A stretch of 12,407 nt of DNA from an uncultured Eubacteriales bacterium (GTDB lineage: Bacteria; Bacillota; Clostridia; Peptostreptococcales; Anaerovoracaceae), in NCBI GenBank assembly GCA_905206455.1, contig CAJLHL010000073.1:1-12407 (forward strand), in the 5' to 3' direction. A model generated the notes under the pieces. It saw only the letters and a program-made list of their open reading frames with translations. It searched no databases and had not been told where the DNA came from. The translations under genes and the position numbers were made by a program. This document shows, one piece after another, positions 5,349-11,234 of the stretch. Every line of letters starts with the position of its first letter. Position 1 is the stretch's first letter.

Positions 5349-6145
5349 GAAAACACAATATTTTAAGCAAAATTTTCGTCCTGCTCGTCCTGCTCTATCT
5401 GTATGTTCCTATCATCGTACTCATGGTGCTGAGTCTGAACGAATCCCGTTATAATTCTCTGCCGTTTGAATTTACGACAAAATGGTATGAGGATATGATC
5501 TCCAATGAGTCGCTGCTGCTGGCCGCGAAGAATTCGCTGCTGCTGGCGCTGATAACGGGTATCATCTGTACCGTTCTGGCGACGCTTTTTACTCTCGGCC
5601 AGCGCTATCTGTCCAAAAAGGTCAGCGGGACGTTTCACAGCATCGTCATGATGCCGATGAGTATCCCATGGCTGATCATGGGTCTGTCGTTGCTGCTGAT
5701 GATCCGTTCTCTCGGGTTTACAAAGAACATGGCGTTTGTACTGGCGGGACATGTGATCATTTCTCTTCCTTACGCTCTCCTGGTCTTAAGAGCCCGCATG
5801 AGTTCCCTGGACAAGTCTCTCGAGGAGATGAGCGCCTCCCTGGGCGCCGGTCCGATGACTACGTTTCGCAGAGTTACGCTTCCGGCCATCGCTCCGGCGA
5901 TGGTGGCGGGAGGATTTCTCGCGTTTATGATCAGTTTCGATAACTTTGCGATCAGTTATTTCCTGATGCCGAGCGGCGTCACTACACTTCCGATCGAAAT
6001 ACAGACATCGATCAAATTCGGCTTCACGCCGGAAATCAACGCGATTTCGACGGTGATCATCGGTTTCTCACTGATCATTCTCTTAATCGTCGGTATCATC
6101 ATGAGGTCGAACCTGAAAGATATGTTAGGAGGCGCGAAGAAATAA
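5345..6145 (+). CDS. potC: Polyamine-type ABC transporter permease (PotC-like)
   Basis: The second membrane subunit of the importer, 266 residues against 264 for E. coli PotC. The start is taken at ATG 5345, which overlaps the potB stop as ATGA and has GGGAG (5335-5339) 5 nt upstream. A GTG at 5333 in frame would overlap that ribosome binding site. Likely helices lie at about residues 8-31, 59-85, 98-120, 130-150, 182-206 and 232-252. The EAA loop is EEMSASLGAGPMTTFRRVTL (160-179), followed by P180. The SFDNFAISYF segment (197-206) is typical of PotC/PotH-type permeases. The stop codon TAA is directly followed by the ATG of the ATPase gene. Confidence 0.9.
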   Translation: MRKHNILSKIFVLLVLLYLYVPIIVLMVLSLNESRYNSLPFEFTTKWYEDMISNESLLLAAKNSLLLALITGIICTVLATLFTLGQRYLSKKVSGTFHSIVMMPMSIPWLIMGLSLLLMIRSLGFTKNMAFVLAGHVIISLPYALLVLRARMSSLDKSLEEMSASLGAGPMTTFRRVTLPAIAPAMVAGGFLAFMISFDNFAISYFLMPSGVTTLPIEIQTSIKFGFTPEINAISTVIIGFSLIILLIVGIIMRSNLKDMLGGAKK

Positions 6146-7120
6146 ATGGCAAAGGTAGAATTAAAAAATCTCACGAAAATCTACGGTCAGAATACGGTGG
6201 TAGATCATATCAATCTGGAAATAGAAAACGGAACTCTCGTATCGATTCTCGGTCCTTCCGGCTGCGGAAAGACGACGACTCTGAGAATGATCGCGGGATT
6301 CGAGCATCCGGAAGACGGCGACGTGCTGTTTGACGGTCAGTCGGTGGGACAGGTCCCGGTAAATAAGCGGAATATCGGCATGGTATTTCAGAGTTATGCT
6401 CTGTTTCCTCACATGACGGTAGAGCAGAACGTAGCTTACGGCCTGGAACAGCACGGTGCGGCAAAATCGGAAATCCCCGGACGCGTCAGGGAAGCGCTGG
6501 AAATGGTCCATATGGAGGAATTTTCCAAGCGCAAGCCCAAGCAGCTCTCCGGCGGTCAGCAGCAGAGAGTGGCTCTGGCCAGAGCTCTCGTCATCCGTCC
6601 GAGGGTTCTTCTGCTGGACGAATGTCTGTCCGCCCTGGATAAGAAGCTCCGTGTGGAAATGCAGAGTGAGCTGAGAAGAATTCTGGAGGAAAGCCAGGTA
6701 ACTACTTTCTTCGTAACTCACGATCAGGAGGAAGCGATGACGCTGTCCGATACCATCGTCGTCATGAGAGACGGTGTCATCGAGCAGACCGGCACGCCGT
6801 ACGAAGTCTACGAACGTCCGGCCAATCGTTTTGTGGCGGGATTCTTGGGCAAAGCCAACTTTATCGAGGAGAACGGCGTGACGTATGCCGTTCGCCCGGA
6901 AAAGATAAAAATCGGTTCTGCCGATGATCCGGCGGCGAGGATGAGCGGCGTCATCGAATCTCTGGTCTATTCCGGAAATCTGACGACTTGTACGGTGAAC
7001 TGCGGTCAGATAAATATCGTGGCAGAACTGGCCAACGCGGATACGGCTCAGCGTCTTTCCAGAGGTGAAAAGGTTTCGGTTCTCTGGGATGACAGCGCGC
7101 AGATTAAACTGGCGGATTAG
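6146..7120 (+). CDS. potA: Polyamine-type ABC transporter ATP-binding protein (PotA-like)
   Basis: The ATPase that powers the importer, 324 residues. Motifs in order are Walker A GPSGCGKT (36-43), Q-loop Gln82 in FQSYALFPHMT, signature LSGGQQQRVALARAL (134-148), Walker B LLLDE (155-159), D-loop SALD (162-165) and the switch His192 in VTHDQEEA. A TOBE-type C-terminal domain starts around residue 238 and includes AVRPEKIKI. The residue after the catalytic Glu is Cys160, giving DECLSALD; E. coli PotA has DESLSALD there and most other importers have DEP, which favours the PotA branch. It is shorter than E. coli PotA (378) because the C-terminal domain is compact. The start ATG abuts the potC stop (TAAATG). 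AGGAGG at 6127-6132 is 13 nt away, rather far, so coupling with potC probably helps. Confidence 0.92.
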   Translation: MAKVELKNLTKIYGQNTVVDHINLEIENGTLVSILGPSGCGKTTTLRMIAGFEHPEDGDVLFDGQSVGQVPVNKRNIGMVFQSYALFPHMTVEQNVAYGLEQHGAAKSEIPGRVREALEMVHMEEFSKRKPKQLSGGQQQRVALARALVIRPRVLLLDECLSALDKKLRVEMQSELRRILEESQVTTFFVTHDQEEAMTLSDTIVVMRDGVIEQTGTPYEVYERPANRFVAGFLGKANFIEENGVTYAVRPEKIKIGSADDPAARMSGVIESLVYSGNLTTCTVNCGQINIVAELANADTAQRLSRGEKVSVLWDDSAQIKLAD

Positions 7121-7134
7121 GCGGATACCGGAAG

Positions 7135-8058
7135 ATGAAAAAAGAATGTCTCATATTAGGCGGGCTGGTGCCCGATGTGTACTATAGTGTGAGCCGCTGG
7201 CCCGACCGCGGACAGGACGGTTTTATCTCGGACGAAAACGTGGTGGTGGGCGGCTGTGCGGTCAATATGGCGGTCACCGCGGAAAATCTGGGCCTGCGAG
7301 CTCACGTGGTCTCCTGTGTGGGAGAGGATGAGATCGGCGGCAGAATGGACGGCTACCTGAAAGAACACGGATTGTCCCGGAGACTGATCCGTCGAACGGG
7401 AGGCGTAAGCGGAAAATGTCTCGTATTTGTGGAACCCGACGGAGAACGGACGTTTCTGACTCGTAAAGGAGCAGAGGGGCTGTTTCCGGAGGAACTGGCG
7501 GAAGCGATTCTTCAGGGAGAGTATGCGGCAGCCGGAGTGACGGGCTATTATCTGCTCAACGATGATGCGGAACGGATTATGGCTGTGATCGAGGAACTCT
7601 TTCGGCGCGGCACGAAGATTTTATTCGATCCGAGCCCGCTGGCAGATGCGATCCGGCCGGATATCCTCAGGAGAATGGCGGAAGTCAGCCATATCATGAC
7701 CCCAAATGTGACGGAACTGAAAGTGCTGGAAGAGAAAACGGGGAAAAGACTGATTTCAAAAGGCGGAGTGCAGAATTCTCTGAAGGATCAGATCTGTCAG
7801 AGTAAAGCTCCGGTTCTCATCGTCAAGGATGGATCTGCCGGCGGCACGGTCTATACGCCGGAACGATCTTTTCCCTACCTTGCGGAAAAGTGCACCGCGG
7901 TGGATACCACGGGCGCGGGGGACAGTTTTTCCGGAGCGCTTCTCTATTCGATGGCTGAGGATATTCCTGTCGATGCGGCCGTGAAACTGGCTGCCCGATG
8001 TGCGGCGAAGACCGTTACGATTCAGGGACCCCACGGATTCTGGAAATTGGAGGATTAA
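7135..8058 (+). CDS. PfkB-family carbohydrate/nucleoside kinase
   Basis: A cytoplasmic kinase of the ribokinase/PfkB superfamily that transfers phosphate from ATP to a hydroxymethyl group of a sugar or nucleoside. The 307-residue length is typical. PfkB signature 1 is around GGCAVNMAVTAENLG (39-53), and signature 2 is AVDTTGAGDSFSGALL (255-270), where GAG (260-262) forms the anion hole and Asp263 is the catalytic base. TPNVTEL (189-195) carries the Asn and Glu that usually help bind Mg-ATP, and VKDGSAGG (230-237) is the nucleotide-side loop. Substrate cannot be told from these motifs. It starts 14 nt after the ATPase gene, with AGGCGG (7119-7124) overlapping that stop codon, and ends 4 nt before the glycohydrolase gene. 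Ribose, a nucleoside or another pentose is a reasonable guess given its neighbour, but this is inference. Confidence 0.88.
   Translation: MKKECLILGGLVPDVYYSVSRWPDRGQDGFISDENVVVGGCAVNMAVTAENLGLRAHVVSCVGEDEIGGRMDGYLKEHGLSRRLIRRTGGVSGKCLVFVEPDGERTFLTRKGAEGLFPEELAEAILQGEYAAAGVTGYYLLNDDAERIMAVIEELFRRGTKILFDPSPLADAIRPDILRRMAEVSHIMTPNVTELKVLEEKTGKRLISKGGVQNSLKDQICQSKAPVLIVKDGSAGGTVYTPERSFPYLAEKCTAVDTTGAGDSFSGALLYSMAEDIPVDAAVKLAARCAAKTVTIQGPHGFWKLED
7880..7901 (+). repeat. Copy 1 of a short shared module, inside the kinase gene
   Basis: TTGCGGAAAAGTGCA (7880-7894) recurs at 9086-9100, and GTGCACCGCGGTGG-like sequence (GTGCACCGCGGT, 7890-7901) recurs at 9072-9083. In the kinase gene the two blocks overlap in one run, while in the later copy they are separate and in swapped order. 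Confidence 0.45.
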
Positions 8059-8062
8059 ATAG

Positions 8063-9049
8063 ATGTTGGACAGAGCGTACGGCGCTCTCGTGGGCGGCGC
8101 GATCGGCGATGCTATGGGCATGCCCGCGTCGTTTCTCACCAGAGCGCAGATCGAAAAAAGTTACGGCTATATTCACGATTTTCTCGAGCCGGAGAAAGAC
8201 GTGCAGAGTTATCACGGCAATCTTCAGGCGGCGGAAATTACTGACGATACGATGGAAAGCGTGATTATCAGCGATATTCTCATCGCTGACGGCGAGTTCA
8301 CAGAGATGGCGTTCAATCGCGCCATGAAAAAATGGGCGGTAGAGCAGAAAATGCTGGAGAGCACAGTGATCGGACCTTCCACCCGGAGATATCTGACGGC
8401 TCTCATCGAAGGCAGAGACCCCAAAGAAACTTCCGGACAGGGAAATACCAACGGAAGCGCTATGCGGGCGGCGCCGATCGGCGTGAAATATCACTATGAT
8501 CTGGGCAAATGCATGGAAGCGGCTCTCGCCTCGTCTCTTCCGAGTCACGGCAGCAAACCGGCTGCGGCTGCGGCTTGTGCGGTAGCTGCGGCGGTGGCGG
8601 CAGGAGTGGCCGGAGGATATTCTCCGACAGAGGTGCTCGGTGCAGCGTACGATGCGGCGGTGTTCGGAGAGAAGCACGGAGCGGAAATTACCGCGCCTTC
8701 CGTCTCAAAGCGAATCCGTATGGCCGAATATATCGTCGATGCCGCAGGAGAGACCGACATCCGAAATATCATCGACGAGCTGGTTGGAATTTTCGGAGCG
8801 AGTATGTTCGCTTACGAATCGGTGCCTTTAACGTTGGGAATTTTTTATGCGGTGGACGGCAATGCGAAAGATGGTATCCTGGCCGCTGTCAATGCGGGAG
8901 ACGATGCGGACACCAACGGCGCTATCTGCGGAAATATCTGCGGCGCTTATTCCGGGGCGAAAGCTCTTCCGGAGGAATGGTGCGTCCGGGTCCAGAAAAC
9001 GAGCTGCCTCGATCTTCGCGGTACGGCGGCGAAACTGATCGAAAGATAA
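8063..9049 (+). CDS. ADP-ribosylglycohydrolase-family protein (DraG-like)
   Basis: A 328-residue member of the all-alpha ADP-ribosylglycohydrolase fold, which uses two divalent metal ions to cleave ADP-ribose or similar N- or O-glycosidic bonds. Diagnostic blocks are GALVGGAIGDAMGMP (7-21), ITDDTMES (59-66) with metal-binding Thr60, Asp61 and Asp62, GNTNGSAMRAAPIG (127-140), and NAGDDADTNGAICGNICGAY (277-296) with metal ligands Asp281, Asp283 and Thr284. All metal ligands expected for activity are present. GGAGG (8049-8053) lies 9 nt before the ATG, and the gene starts 4 nt after the kinase stop codon. An Ala-rich helix lies at 167-182. The family includes DraG, ARH3-like enzymes and many uncharacterised members of metabolic operons, so reversal of protein ADP-ribosylation is only one option; processing of an imported ribosylated compound is as likely. 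It is the last gene of the transporter operon. Confidence 0.88.
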   Translation: MLDRAYGALVGGAIGDAMGMPASFLTRAQIEKSYGYIHDFLEPEKDVQSYHGNLQAAEITDDTMESVIISDILIADGEFTEMAFNRAMKKWAVEQKMLESTVIGPSTRRYLTALIEGRDPKETSGQGNTNGSAMRAAPIGVKYHYDLGKCMEAALASSLPSHGSKPAAAAACAVAAAVAAGVAGGYSPTEVLGAAYDAAVFGEKHGAEITAPSVSKRIRMAEYIVDAAGETDIRNIIDELVGIFGASMFAYESVPLTLGIFYAVDGNAKDGILAAVNAGDDADTNGAICGNICGAYSGAKALPEEWCVRVQKTSCLDLRGTAAKLIER

Positions 9050-9071
9050 CTTTCGGGAGAGCGAAGAGAAG

Positions 9072-9100
9072 GTGCACCGCGGTTTTTGCGGAAAAGTGCA
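9072..9100 (+). repeat. Copy 2 of the short shared module, after the glycohydrolase gene
   Basis: GTGCACCGCGGT (9072-9083) and TTGCGGAAAAGTGCA (9086-9100) match 7890-7901 and 7880-7894 exactly, but in reversed order. This copy is noncoding, between the stop codon at 9049 and the terminator at 9126. Confidence 0.45.
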
Positions 9101-9125
9101 TGGAAAAAGACAGGCCTGAAAAGAG

Positions 9126-9167
9126 GAGCTGAAAACCGTTCTGTGTTTTCAGCTCTTTATTTTTTTA
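9126..9167 (+). terminator. Strong intrinsic terminator ending the importer-kinase-glycohydrolase operon
   Basis: GAGCTGAAAAC (9126-9136) pairs perfectly with GTTTTCAGCTC (9145-9155) around an 8-nt loop. The stem is followed by TTTATTTTTTTAT (9156-9168 region). This is a textbook Rho-independent terminator lying 76 bp after the last stop codon. Confidence 0.93.
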
Positions 9168-9216
9168 TACGGATGGAGCGTGTTTTGCGGTATGCTCATT
9201 TTGAAGAGGGATGATT

Positions 9217-9442
9217 ATGTTAAATGGAAAAAATATAAAATATTACAAAAAATAAAAATTGGACGATTCGTGTGATAGAGGTAACTTTCGTTGGGCTGGG
9301 AATTGAAGCATGTCTCGGTGTCCAAGCATTTTATAATGATTGGTTTATTTAAAAAGAAAAATTTTATAGGGAAAACGCGGGGCGGAAATATGTAAATCAA
9401 ATTGCATCTGCATTTCATACTGTTGTATCTAAAATTCAATGA
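9217..9442 (+). pseudogene. Possible decayed small protein gene, not recognised
   Basis: AGAGGG (9205-9210) lies 6 nt before ATG at 9217, which opens MLNGKNIKYYKK and then stops at 9253. Shifting by one base in the adjoining A-rich run continues in a second frame, open from 9239 to 9349, with stretches such as TIRVIEVTFVGLGIEACLGV. After one TAA (9350-9352) the same frame continues for 29 codons with KEKFYRENAGRKYVNQIASA and stops at 9440. The amino-acid makeup looks protein-like, with a hydrophobic segment, so this may be a gene broken by one frameshift and one nonsense change. I could not name a family. Chance open frames in AT-rich DNA are the main alternative. Confidence 0.22.
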
Positions 9443-9541
9443 ACGATAAAATTATGAAAATCTTCAGGAATTCATCAGCAAAAAACAAATTTTTCCTTCA
9501 TATCTTCTGATAAGATAACGTTATACAAGTAATCGGTCAGA

Positions 9542-9563
9542 GCAGTAAAATGCAGTAAGATGC
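9542..9563 (+). repeat. Tandem 10-bp repeat upstream of the ligase gene
   Basis: GCAGTAAAAT (9542-9551) is followed directly by GCAGTAAGAT (9552-9561), one mismatch in ten, and then by GC of a third unit. It sits about 150 bp before the VanG-type ligase gene. It may be an activator or repressor binding site in direct-repeat form, or simple replication slippage. Confidence 0.4.
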
Positions 9564-9582
9564 ACGACAGGAACCGGAAGGC

Positions 9583-9619
9583 CACCGACGGAATGCGCGG
9601 TTTCTGTGACCGGTCGGTG
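9583..9619 (+). repeat. Inverted repeat upstream of the ligase gene
   Basis: CACCGAC (9583-9589) is complementary to GTCGGTG (9613-9619) across a 23-nt loop. No T-run follows. It is a modest stem that could form in a leader RNA if transcription of the ligase operon starts near 9530. Confidence 0.3.
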
Positions 9620-9708
9620 CAGAACGCGGATTCGAGGTTCGGGAAGGCGTACGTAAGGCTGCTTTTAAGAGGGGGATTCGAATCGCGGACGACAGAAAGG
9701 GATTTGAG

Positions 9709-10758
9709 ATGCAGAAAAAAAATATCGGGGTAATTTTCGGGGGCTGTTCCCCAGAATACGGAGTATCACTGGAATCGGCACATGCGGTAGTCAGCCACAT
9801 GGACAAGACGAAATATCAGCCGGTGATGATCGGGATTTCTCAGGCGGGCGACTGGTTTTACTATACCGGTCCGACAGAAAAAATAGAAGAAGATACTTGG
9901 CTGAACGGCCGGGACTGTATCCCGGCGGCGATTTCTCCAAATCGGAGCGATTCCGGTCTTTTTATTTTTCAAGGTGATGGAGTGCGCAAGATCAGGCTGG
10001 ATGCGGTTTTTCCTGTTCTTCACGGCAAAAACGGAGAGGACGGAACCGTCCAGGGCGCAGCGGAACTGGCGGGAATTCCTCTGGTGGGATGCGGCGTGCT
10101 GTCTTCGGCTCTCTGTATGGACAAGGACCGGGCGCACAGGCTGGTTCAGGCGGCGGGCGTCGATGTGGCAGCCGCGGTGGTGATCGACGGCGCGGCGGAA
10201 GAGACGGAACTGAAGAGAATGACGGACAAGCTGCGTTATCCTTTGTTCGTGAAGCCGGTGAAGGCGGGTTCCTCTTATGGAATCACAAAGGTTTCGGCGC
10301 CGGAAGATCTTTTTGACGCTGTCGTTCTCGCGTTAGAATACGACGATCAGGTGATTATCGAAGAAAATATCTGCGGATTTGAAGTGGGCTGCGCCGTACT
10401 GGGCAATCGGTTCCTGAAAGTCGGTGAAGTGGACGAAATTGAACTTTCCGACGGATTTTTCGATTTTACGGAGAAGTACACGCTGAAAACATCGGCGATC
10501 CATGTTCCTGCGCGAATCTCCCGGGCGAAGGCGGAAGAAGTGAAAGAGACGGCGCAGGTGATTTACCGGACGCTGGGCTGCCGGGGATTTGCCCGGGTGG
10601 ACATGTTTCTTGCGGAAGACGGCCGGATCGTGTTTAACGAAGTGAATACGATTCCCGGATTTACCGCACACAGCCGCTATCCAAATATGATGAAAGCCTG
10701 CGGCATGTCCTTTGAGGAAATTATCTCTTCGGTCATCGAACTGGCGGTGTCGGAATGA
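9709..10758 (+). CDS. VanG-type D-alanine--D-serine (or D-alanine) ligase
   Basis: An ATP-grasp ligase that joins D-Ala to a second D-residue for the end of the peptidoglycan stem peptide. The 349-residue protein has GGCSPEYGVSLESA (11-24, Glu16 matching E. coli DdlB Glu15), VFPVLHGKNGEDGTVQG (100-116), FVKPVKAGSSYGITKV (180-195), and metal/ATP residues Arg296, Asp298, Glu311 and Asn313. The omega loop reads GFFDFTEKYTLKTS (249-262). Its EKY (255-257) is the form known in VanC/VanE/VanG D-Ala-D-Ser ligases; ordinary Ddl has EAKY. Arg323 in HSRYPNMM replaces DdlB Leu282, as in Van ligases. Much of the sequence matches VanG as I remember it. AGGG (9698-9701) lies 7 nt before ATG 9709. Its stop overlaps the next start (ATGA). 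The ligase fold is certain; the D-Ser preference is inferred from the omega loop and the VanT-type racemase in the same operon. Confidence 0.85.
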   Translation: MQKKNIGVIFGGCSPEYGVSLESAHAVVSHMDKTKYQPVMIGISQAGDWFYYTGPTEKIEEDTWLNGRDCIPAAISPNRSDSGLFIFQGDGVRKIRLDAVFPVLHGKNGEDGTVQGAAELAGIPLVGCGVLSSALCMDKDRAHRLVQAAGVDVAAAVVIDGAAEETELKRMTDKLRYPLFVKPVKAGSSYGITKVSAPEDLFDAVVLALEYDDQVIIEENICGFEVGCAVLGNRFLKVGEVDEIELSDGFFDFTEKYTLKTSAIHVPARISRAKAEEVKETAQVIYRTLGCRGFARVDMFLAEDGRIVFNEVNTIPGFTAHSRYPNMMKACGMSFEEIISSVIELAVSE

Positions 10759-11234
10759 GAGGGCGGCTGATCGATTATTCAAAGGGAGACGATCTGCACC
10801 GTTACTGGAAATTGTTTCGGCGGCGGGAGAGAACAGAAAATAAGGGGATGCGGGATTTTCTGACCTTTTGTCTCAACCGCATGGCCCATCGTCACGGCGG
10901 GTATATCGGAAACGGAGCGCAGATCCGCGGAATTCCGTCTCTGCCTCACGGTCTTCACGGTGTCTATATTTCCCGTTACGCCAGTATCGGCGAGGGCTGC
11001 AGAATTTATCAGAATGTTACCATTGGCGAGGTGGAGCACGTGGCGCCGAGCATCGGAGACGATTGCCTGATCGGGGCAGGAGCCGTGATCATCGGAGGCG
11101 TTACCGTAGGGAATCGCGTAAAGATTGGAGCGGGGGCCGTGGTTTCTTTTGATGTGCCGGATGATGCCACTGTAGTGGCGCAGCCGCCCCTGATATACCG
11201 AAAGGAGGCGACGCCGGATGATGATGTGTCATAA
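10755..11234 (+). CDS. Serine O-acetyltransferase-like left-handed beta-helix acyltransferase
   Basis: A 159-residue hexapeptide-repeat protein of the LbH-SAT (CysE) class. Repeats of the I-G-x-G type run through IGEGCRIYQNVTIG (78-91) and IGDDCLIGAGAVIIGGVTVG (100-119), continuing to about 140. The segment LPHGLHGVYIS (63-73) lines up with the CysE stretch holding catalytic His158, so His65 is the likely catalytic residue, and His95 matches the second active-site His193. The helical N-terminal domain of about 140 residues found in full CysE is reduced here to about 45 residues. Short forms of this kind often modify polysaccharides or other alcohols, so L-serine as acceptor is not assured. 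The ATG overlaps the ligase stop codon (ATGA) and the 3' end overlaps the racemase start by 17 nt, so it belongs firmly to this operon. Acetyl-CoA as donor is expected from the family. Confidence 0.82.
   Translation: MRGRLIDYSKGDDLHRYWKLFRRRERTENKGMRDFLTFCLNRMAHRHGGYIGNGAQIRGIPSLPHGLHGVYISRYASIGEGCRIYQNVTIGEVEHVAPSIGDDCLIGAGAVIIGGVTVGNRVKIGAGAVVSFDVPDDATVVAQPPLIYRKEATPDDDVS
11201..11208 (+). promoter_or_regulatory. Strong ribosome binding site for the racemase
   Basis: AAAGGAGG lies 9 nt before the first of three consecutive in-phase ATG codons (11218, 11221, 11224), inside the end of the acetyltransferase gene. Spacing favours 11218. It is one of the strongest such sites in the window and suggests high translation of the racemase. 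Confidence 0.75.

Larger units (their letters stand above)
9168..9708. other. Gene-poor region, AT-rich in its first two thirds
   Basis: No complete gene was recognised in about 540 bp. The stretch from about 9211 to 9530 is clearly richer in A and T than anything else in the window apart from the hsp20 leader, and all frames are broken into short pieces. From 9540 onward the composition returns to that of the neighbours. The region holds a possible decayed reading frame (9217-9442), a 10-bp palindrome ATAACGTTAT (9515-9524), a tandem 10-mer (9542-9561), an inverted repeat (9583-9619) and a palindrome GATTCGAATC (9675-9684). A promoter for the downstream genes must lie here or further upstream. 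The best candidate is weak: TTCATA (9497-9502) and TATACA (9522-9527), 19 nt apart. Confidence 0.5.

Noticed and set aside
9071..9083. GGTGCACCGCGG resembles the T-box antiterminator motif (GGTGG-N-ACCGCGG).
   Set aside because: One base of the motif is missing, there is no stem I or specifier loop upstream because the glycohydrolase gene ends there, and the following terminator stem does not compete with it. The same 12 bases also occur inside the kinase coding sequence.
9215..9439. A 74-codon open frame on the minus strand in the AT-rich region.
   Set aside because: It depends on a TTG start without a visible ribosome binding site, and its composition (Phe, Ile, Asn, Tyr) is what AT-rich noncoding DNA gives. 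No family was recognised.
9671..9690. GGATTCGAATC resembles a tRNA T-arm.
   Set aside because: No acceptor, D or anticodon arms can be built around it. It is a simple 10-bp palindrome GATTCGAATC.
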